DNA from: an uncultured Collinsella sp.
Lineage (GTDB): Bacteria > Actinomycetota > Coriobacteriia > Coriobacteriales > Coriobacteriaceae
Assembly: GCA_902493835.1 (NCBI GenBank)
Contig: CABURG010000007.1
Span: 1 to 25,527, forward strand
Direction of reading: 5' to 3'
Length of the DNA stretch: 25,527 bases
Position numbers and translations under genes: made by a program. The notes under the pieces are model-generated. The model was not told the DNA's origin. It ran no database searches and worked only from the letters and a program-made list of their open reading frames with translations. Below, in pieces: positions 21,729 to 25,527 of the stretch. The stretch's first letter is position 1. Each line of letters starts with the position of its first letter.

Positions 21729-23114
21729 CTAATCGATCTTGTTGTTGGTCAGACCGGCGCGGAACACGGTGGCGTCGCCATCGGCCTGGCTCGGATCGTA
21801 GAGGTTCAGGGCAGCCACGTACATGGCGGCAGCGGTGACCAGGTCGTCCTTGTAGGTGACCTCGTTGGGAGCGTGAGCCTGAGACTCGGCACCCGGGCCA
21901 AAGCCCACGCAGGGGATGCCGTAGCGGCCCTGGATGGAAACGCAGTTCGTGGAGAAGGTCCACTTGTCGCACAGCGGGCGACCGGTGCGCTTGTCCATGC
22001 TGGGCTCGCAGCCGATGCGCTCGTCACCGAACATGGCCTTGTGGGCGTCGACGAGGGCCTTGACGTGCGGAGCGGTCTCCTTGTTGATCCACGTGGGGAA
22101 GTAAGCCTCGGTCTCGTAGACCTCGCCGGTCCAGGACGGACGGTCGTACATGTACATGGAGACCTTCACGTCGTCGCCGTACTTCTTGGCGGCCGGCAGG
22201 TTACGGATCTCGTCCAGGCAGGACTCCCAGGTCTCGCCGGCGGTCATGCGACGGTCGATGGAGATGGCGCAGGAATCGGCCACGGCGCAGCGGCTGGGGC
22301 TGGTGTAGAAGATCTGGCTGACGGTGCAGGTGCCGCGGCCCAGGAAGCGGGCATCCTCGTAGTGCTCGGGGTTGTACTTGGGGTCGAGCATCTTGACGAG
22401 ACCCTTGATGTCGGTCGACTCGTCGCAGCCGTTGTTGTTGAGGGCGCGGACGTCGGCGATGATGTCGGCCATCTTGTAGATGGCATTGTCGCCGCGGTCG
22501 GGAGCAGAGCCGTGGCAGGAAGTGCCGTGAACGTCGACGCGGATCTCCATGCGGCCGCGGTGGCCGCGATAGATGCCGCCGTCGGTGGGCTCGGTGGAAA
22601 TGACGAACTCGGGCTTAATGCCGTCCTTGTTGTAGATGTACTGCCAGCACATGCCGTCGCAGTCCTCTTCCTGGACGGTGCCGACGACCATGATCTTGTA
22701 GCCCTCAGGGATGAGGCCCATGTCCTTCATCATCTTGGCAGCGTAGGTAGCGGAAGCCATGCCGCCCTCCTGGTCAGAGCCGCCGCGGCCGTAGATGATC
22801 TCATCGGTCTCGTAGCCCTCATAGGGATCGGCGTCCCAGTTCTCGATGTTGCCGATGCCGACGGTGTCGATGTGGGAGTCGATGGCGATGATCTTGTCGC
22901 CCTCGCCCATAAAGCCCATGACGTTGCCCAGGCCGTCGACCTTGACCTCGTCATAGCCAAGGCTCTCCATCTCGGCCTTGATGCAGGCGACAACCTCGCC
23001 CTCCTCGCAGGACTCAGAGGGACGGGAGATCATGGCGCGCAGGAAGCGAGTCATATCAGCACGATGGGACTCAGCAGCAGCCTTGATAGCGTCGAAATCG
23101 AGTTCTTTAGCCAT
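21729..23114 (-). CDS. ygeY: YgeY-family M20 metallohydrolase
   Basis: YgeY belongs to the M20 peptidase/deacylase superfamily and is annotated as a selenium-metabolism-linked hydrolase. In urate-type clusters it probably hydrolyses a ureido or amide intermediate on the way to 2,3-diaminopropionate. The metal and catalytic residues are visible: IDSHIDTVG (H81, D83), GRGGSDQEGG (D114), VQEEDCDG (E149, E150), STEPTD (E175), HGTSCHGSAPD (H201), and a C-terminal AHAPNE histidine. The protein is 461 residues, longer than E. coli YgeY (about 403). The extra length appears to be an insertion around DIKGLVKMLDPKYNPEHYED, another near CEPSMDKRTGRPLCDKW, and a C-terminal tail of about 20 residues. AAAGG precedes the ATG at 23114. 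It is cotranscribed after ygeX. Confidence 0.93.
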   Translation of the reverse strand: MAKELDFDAIKAAAESHRADMTRFLRAMISRPSESCEEGEVVACIKAEMESLGYDEVKVDGLGNVMGFMGEGDKIIAIDSHIDTVGIGNIENWDADPYEGYETDEIIYGRGGSDQEGGMASATYAAKMMKDMGLIPEGYKIMVVGTVQEEDCDGMCWQYIYNKDGIKPEFVISTEPTDGGIYRGHRGRMEIRVDVHGTSCHGSAPDRGDNAIYKMADIIADVRALNNNGCDESTDIKGLVKMLDPKYNPEHYEDARFLGRGTCTVSQIFYTSPSRCAVADSCAISIDRRMTAGETWESCLDEIRNLPAAKKYGDDVKVSMYMYDRPSWTGEVYETEAYFPTWINKETAPHVKALVDAHKAMFGDERIGCEPSMDKRTGRPLCDKWTFSTNCVSIQGRYGIPCVGFGPGAESQAHAPNEVTYKDDLVTAAAMYVAALNLYDPSQADGDATVFRAGLTNNKID

Positions 23115-23154
23115 TGTTCATAACCTTTCAAACGAAGGAATCTACCTGTGAGGT

Positions 23155-23181
23155 GGCGGAGCGATACCTATTTACTCCGCC
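23155..23181 (-). other. Intercistronic hairpin between ygeX and ygeY
   Basis: GGCGGAG pairs with CTCCGCC (7 bp) around a 13-base loop within the 74-base ygeX-ygeY spacer. No T run follows on the minus strand. It probably tunes mRNA stability rather than ending transcription. Confidence 0.45.
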
Positions 23182-23188
23182 CCAACGA

Positions 23189-24403
23189 TTAGCAAGTGGG
23201 ATATTCGCCTTCCCAGACAATGCGGCGATACTGGTCGGGGTCCGTGTCACCTTCCGTGGAGAAGCAGAGCACGGAGCTCGTCTTGTCCAGGCCGATGAGC
23301 TCCTTGAGCTCGGCATACTCGGGATCGAGCATGAGGGTCTCGACCAGGCCGGTGGTCACCGCGCCGGACTCGCCGGAGATGACGCGCGGGTCGCCCTTCT
23401 CGGGAGCGCCCAGGGTGCGCATGCCGCGAGCGGTGACCCAGTCGGGGCAGGACACGAAAGCAGTGGTGTGGTTGCGCAGGATATCCCAGCCCAGGATGTT
23501 GGGCTCGCCGCAGCACAGGCCGGCCATGATGGAGGGCATGTCGCCGTCCACAATGCGGGGATCGCCGTCGCCGGCGGCAGCGCCCTTGTACAGGCAGGCG
23601 GCCGGAGCGCACTCGACCACAACGAAGGTGGGCGGGTTATCGGGATACAGGTTGGTGAAGTAGCCCACCACAGCGCCGGCCAGAGAGCCTACGCCAGCCT
23701 GGACAAAGACATGCGTCGGGCGGTTGATGGCCATCTCGCGCAGCTGCTCGGCAGCCTCGGAAGCCATGGTGCCGTAGCCCTCCATGATCCAGGACGGGAT
23801 CTTCTCGTAGCCCTCCCAGGCGGTGTCCTGAACGATGACGCCGCGCTCGCAGGCATCGGCCTCGGCGGCGGCCATGCGCACGCACTCGTCGTAGTTGACC
23901 TCTTCGATGGTCACCGTGGCGCCCTCGGCGGCGATGTTATCGAAGCGGGGCTTGGTGGAACCCTTGGGCATGTGCACGACGGCCTTCTGGCCCAGCTTGT
24001 TGGCAGCCCATGCCACGCCGCGGCCATGATTGCCGTCGGTAGCGGTAAAGAAGGTGGCCTGGCCAAAGTCCTTGGCAAGCTGATCGGAGGTCAGGTAATC
24101 GAAGGTGCACTCGGCAACGTCCTTGCCGGTCTCGTCGGCAATGTAGTTGGCCATGGCAAACGATCCGCCCAGAACCTTAAAGGCGTTGAGGCCAAAGCGA
24201 TAGCTCTCGTCCTTAACGCACAGGTTGGACAGACCCAAGCGCGCAGCCTGACCGTCCAGGCGGGCAAGCGGGGTGACGGTATATTGAGGGAACGACTGGT
24301 GGAAGGCGCGGGCCTTCTTCACGTGGTCGAGGCTCATGATTCCCAAGTGCTTGTCATCGCTCTTGGGCATCGTGTTGCCCGCCCACTGGATCTTATCGGC
24401 CAT
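23189..24403 (-). CDS. ygeX: Diaminopropionate ammonia-lyase
   Basis: This PLP enzyme converts 2,3-diaminopropionate to pyruvate and two ammonia, the likely final carbon-yielding step of the cluster. The 404-residue protein has the PLP lysine in FGLNAFKVLGGS (K76), the TATDGNHGRG loop (D123 in the position of an essential Asp), a second acidic residue in VQDTAWEGY (D194), the phosphate-binding glycine segment QAGVGSLAGAVVGY, and a conserved LCCGEPNILGWDIL. The length matches the family (about 398-404). AAGGAG lies eight bases before the ATG at 24403. It is the first gene of the ygeX-ygeY-ygeW unit and is transcribed divergently from the regulator across a region with two palindromic operators. 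Confidence 0.96.
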   Translation of the reverse strand: MADKIQWAGNTMPKSDDKHLGIMSLDHVKKARAFHQSFPQYTVTPLARLDGQAARLGLSNLCVKDESYRFGLNAFKVLGGSFAMANYIADETGKDVAECTFDYLTSDQLAKDFGQATFFTATDGNHGRGVAWAANKLGQKAVVHMPKGSTKPRFDNIAAEGATVTIEEVNYDECVRMAAAEADACERGVIVQDTAWEGYEKIPSWIMEGYGTMASEAAEQLREMAINRPTHVFVQAGVGSLAGAVVGYFTNLYPDNPPTFVVVECAPAACLYKGAAAGDGDPRIVDGDMPSIMAGLCCGEPNILGWDILRNHTTAFVSCPDWVTARGMRTLGAPEKGDPRVISGESGAVTTGLVETLMLDPEYAELKELIGLDKTSSVLCFSTEGDTDPDQYRRIVWEGEYPTC

Positions 24404-24495
24404 ACGGTGAACTCCTTAAGTCCTCTCTTGCCGGCCCCCGCATACGCGTTTCAGCCCATTCCCATTCATGCGACTGAACTTTTATGTGGATGCCA

Positions 24496-24510
24496 AACAA
24501 AAAGTTTGTT
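24496..24510. promoter_or_regulatory. Candidate operator 1, AACAAA-N3-TTTGTT
   Basis: A perfect 15-bp palindrome, AACAAAAAGTTTGTT, lies in the 277-base region between ygeX and the divergent regulator. An identical-arm copy is centred 51 bp away, about five helical turns. It lies closer to ygeX, where a repressor or activator of that promoter could act. Confidence 0.75.
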
Positions 24511-24546
24511 AGCACTGTTCTATCACACTTTTTGATTGGCAAACCT

Positions 24547-24561
24547 AACAAATTGTTTGTT
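24547..24561. promoter_or_regulatory. Candidate operator 2, AACAAA-N3-TTTGTT
   Basis: A perfect palindrome, AACAAATTGTTTGTT, has the same six-base arms as operator 1 and a different three-base centre. Conservation of the arms but not the centre is what a dimeric protein-binding site would show. A TGTGATAGAAC stretch between the two sites on the minus strand could hold the ygeX -10 element, but the -35 is unclear. Confidence 0.75.
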
Positions 24562-24680
24562 GCCGTAATCGGTACTTTTTCGCCGCCGAACGGTCATGAA
24601 TTGCCTTGTTGATGGATTTGTTTGCGAACAGATGTGGTTTATGGCAAAGTGTGCCCAAACTAATTTTTAGGAAGGCACCC

Positions 24681-25334
24681 ATGACCCCCGCACAGATTGA
24701 GTTTTACAAGCGCCTCGCACACGGCCTGGCGCTCCAATTTGGCCCCAACTGCGAAGTCGTCGTCCACGATCTGGAGACCGAGGACGTGGACCACTCCATC
24801 GTAGTGATCGAAAACGGCCACGTCAGCGGGCGCAAACTGGGTGACGGCCCCAGCCATATTGTGTTTGAGTCCATGCACGAGGGCAGCACCGACGTACACG
24901 ACCGCGAGCCGTACCTCACTAAAACCACCGATGGCAAGCTGCTCAAGTCCTCGACCATCTTTATCCGCAACGACGAAGGCAAGCCCGTCGGCATTTTGGG
25001 CATCAACTTTGACATTACGCTTATGAAGGCTTTTGAGCGTTCGCTCGACGCCTTTACCGGCACCGGCGGCACGGGCTATACCGAGCCCGAGCCCATTACC
25101 AAGAACATCGGCGACCTGCTCGAGGACCTGCTGCACGAGTGCGAGCAGTTTGTGGGCAAGCCCGCGGCACTCATGACCAAAGACGAGCGCATTCGTGCCA
25201 TTGGCTACCTCGACCGTCGCGGCGCCTTCCTCATTTCCAAGTCGAGCGAGCGCGCCTGCGAGTTCTTTGGCATCTCCAAGTACAGCTTCTATAGCTACCT
25301 CAATGAGGCCAAGGCGGCGGCCGGCGACAAGTAG
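24681..25334 (+). CDS. YheO/DauR-family transcriptional regulator (PAS-like domain plus HTH)
   Basis: This 217-residue protein has the YheO-type PAS-like sensor domain (about residues 5-125; CEVVVHDLE, IENGHVSGRKLGDGPSH, RNDEGKPVGILGINFDIT). A C-terminal helix-turn-helix of the DauR type follows (about 165-212; MTKDERIRAIGYLDRRGAFLISKSSERACEFFGISKYSFYSYLNEA). I start at ATG 24681, after AGGAAGG, rather than an upstream in-frame ATG that lacks a site. It is divergent from ygeX, so it is the likely local regulator of the ygeX-ygeY-ygeW genes, possibly sensing a purine or diaminopropionate-type ligand. Whether it activates or represses cannot be read from the sequence. Confidence 0.9.
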   Translation: MTPAQIEFYKRLAHGLALQFGPNCEVVVHDLETEDVDHSIVVIENGHVSGRKLGDGPSHIVFESMHEGSTDVHDREPYLTKTTDGKLLKSSTIFIRNDEGKPVGILGINFDITLMKAFERSLDAFTGTGGTGYTEPEPITKNIGDLLEDLLHECEQFVGKPAALMTKDERIRAIGYLDRRGAFLISKSSERACEFFGISKYSFYSYLNEAKAAAGDK

Positions 25335-25336
25335 GC

Positions 25337-25373
25337 ACTCGCCTGGATTGCCCCTCGCCTTTTGGGTGCGAGT
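25337..25373 (+). terminator. Weak terminator-like hairpin after the regulator gene
   Basis: ACTCGC (25337-25342) pairs with GCGAGT (25368-25373) around a long loop, three bases after the stop codon, followed only by TCT. It is a poor intrinsic terminator, so its assignment is tentative. Confidence 0.3.
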
Positions 25374-25417
25374 TCTGGAAAGCACGAATCCAAGACCGGG
25401 CCGCTTGGGAAGTTCCA

Positions 25418-25423
25418 TATAAT
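25418..25423 (+). promoter_or_regulatory. Candidate -10 hexamer for the 3'-edge gene
   Basis: A perfect TATAAT lies 34 bases upstream of the ATG at 25458. The sequence 17 bases further upstream is a poor -35. The hexamer is the only strong signal in the 123-base spacer after the regulator gene. Confidence 0.45.
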
Positions 25424-25457
25424 CGATGTCATTAGTATTTCGAAAGGATGGAACAGA

Positions 25458-25527
25458 ATGGCGTTGAGCAAGGCATCATGCACCGGTCGCGGATTGATTC
25501 CGGCAATTGGTGGACATGTGCACCGCA
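25458..25527 (+). CDS. Unidentified gene, 5' end only
   Basis: An open frame starts at ATG 25458 with AAAGGA nine bases upstream and a TATAAT further upstream, and continues to the window edge without a stop. The 23 visible residues (MALSKASCTGRGLIPAIGGH and on) are too few to recognise a family. Start signals make a real gene likely; the function is unknown. Confidence 0.5.
   Translation, partial: MALSKASCTGRGLIPAIGGHVHR

Noticed and set aside
25430..25445. TTTCGAAA near the 3'-edge gene as a third copy of the argR-upstream motif
   Set aside because: Only a short 8-base palindrome is shared and there is no paired arm, so chance is a sufficient explanation.

Overview
The window looks like chromosomal DNA of a high-GC Gram-positive gut bacterium of the class Coriobacteriia, most likely Collinsella or a close relative. 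This is an inference from the GC-rich third positions, frequent GTG/TTG starts, the ribosomal gene order and the presence of a YgeW/YgeX/YgeY/HyuA purine-catabolism set. No database search was possible. I see no tRNA, rRNA, CRISPR array, insertion sequence or prophage.

Region 1 (1-5253) is housekeeping. It holds the 5' end of a U32-family peptidase (minus), a class A penicillin-binding protein with a long low-complexity tail (plus), the arginine repressor ArgR (minus), an unassigned family 2 glycosyltransferase (minus) and the tRNA pseudouridine synthase TruA (minus). Facing terminators separate the PBP gene from argR.

Region 2 (5289-15233, minus strand) is the distal spc plus alpha ribosomal operon. 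In transcription order it reads rplE, rpsN, rpsH, rplF, rplR, rpsE, rpmD, rplO, secY, adk, map, infA, rpmJ, rpsM, rpsK, rpsD, rpoA, rplQ, ending at a strong intrinsic terminator just before truA. The order is canonical, but the block begins abruptly at rplE. The usual upstream genes rplN and rplX are absent and are replaced by a leader with its own candidate promoter. Several spacers carry stable hairpins without U-runs.

Region 3 (15295-25334) is a purine/urate-type nitrogen catabolism and molybdenum-hydroxylase maturation island. An xdhC-like gene and yqeB (minus) diverge from yqeC (plus). Then come hyuA, a mocA-like nucleotidyltransferase, ygeW, ygeY and ygeX (all minus), and finally a divergent YheO/DauR-type regulator (plus). 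Genes of this set are associated with anaerobic urate/purine breakdown in gut bacteria: HyuA opens a ring, YgeW and YgeY are thought to process the ureido/carbamoyl intermediates, and YgeX converts 2,3-diaminopropionate to pyruvate and ammonia. XdhC, YqeB, YqeC and MocA are maturation factors for a (selenium-dependent) molybdenum hydroxylase, but no hydroxylase subunit is encoded in the window.

Two non-coding observations stand out. First, two 67-bp palindromic elements of identical length and architecture (15295-15361 and 18089-18155) bracket xdhC-yqeB-yqeC and show a compensatory base change. Second, two perfect 15-bp palindromes, AACAAA-N3-TTTGTT, lie 51 bp apart between ygeX and the regulator gene; these are strong candidate operators for that regulator. 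The 3' edge holds the start of an unidentified plus-strand gene.
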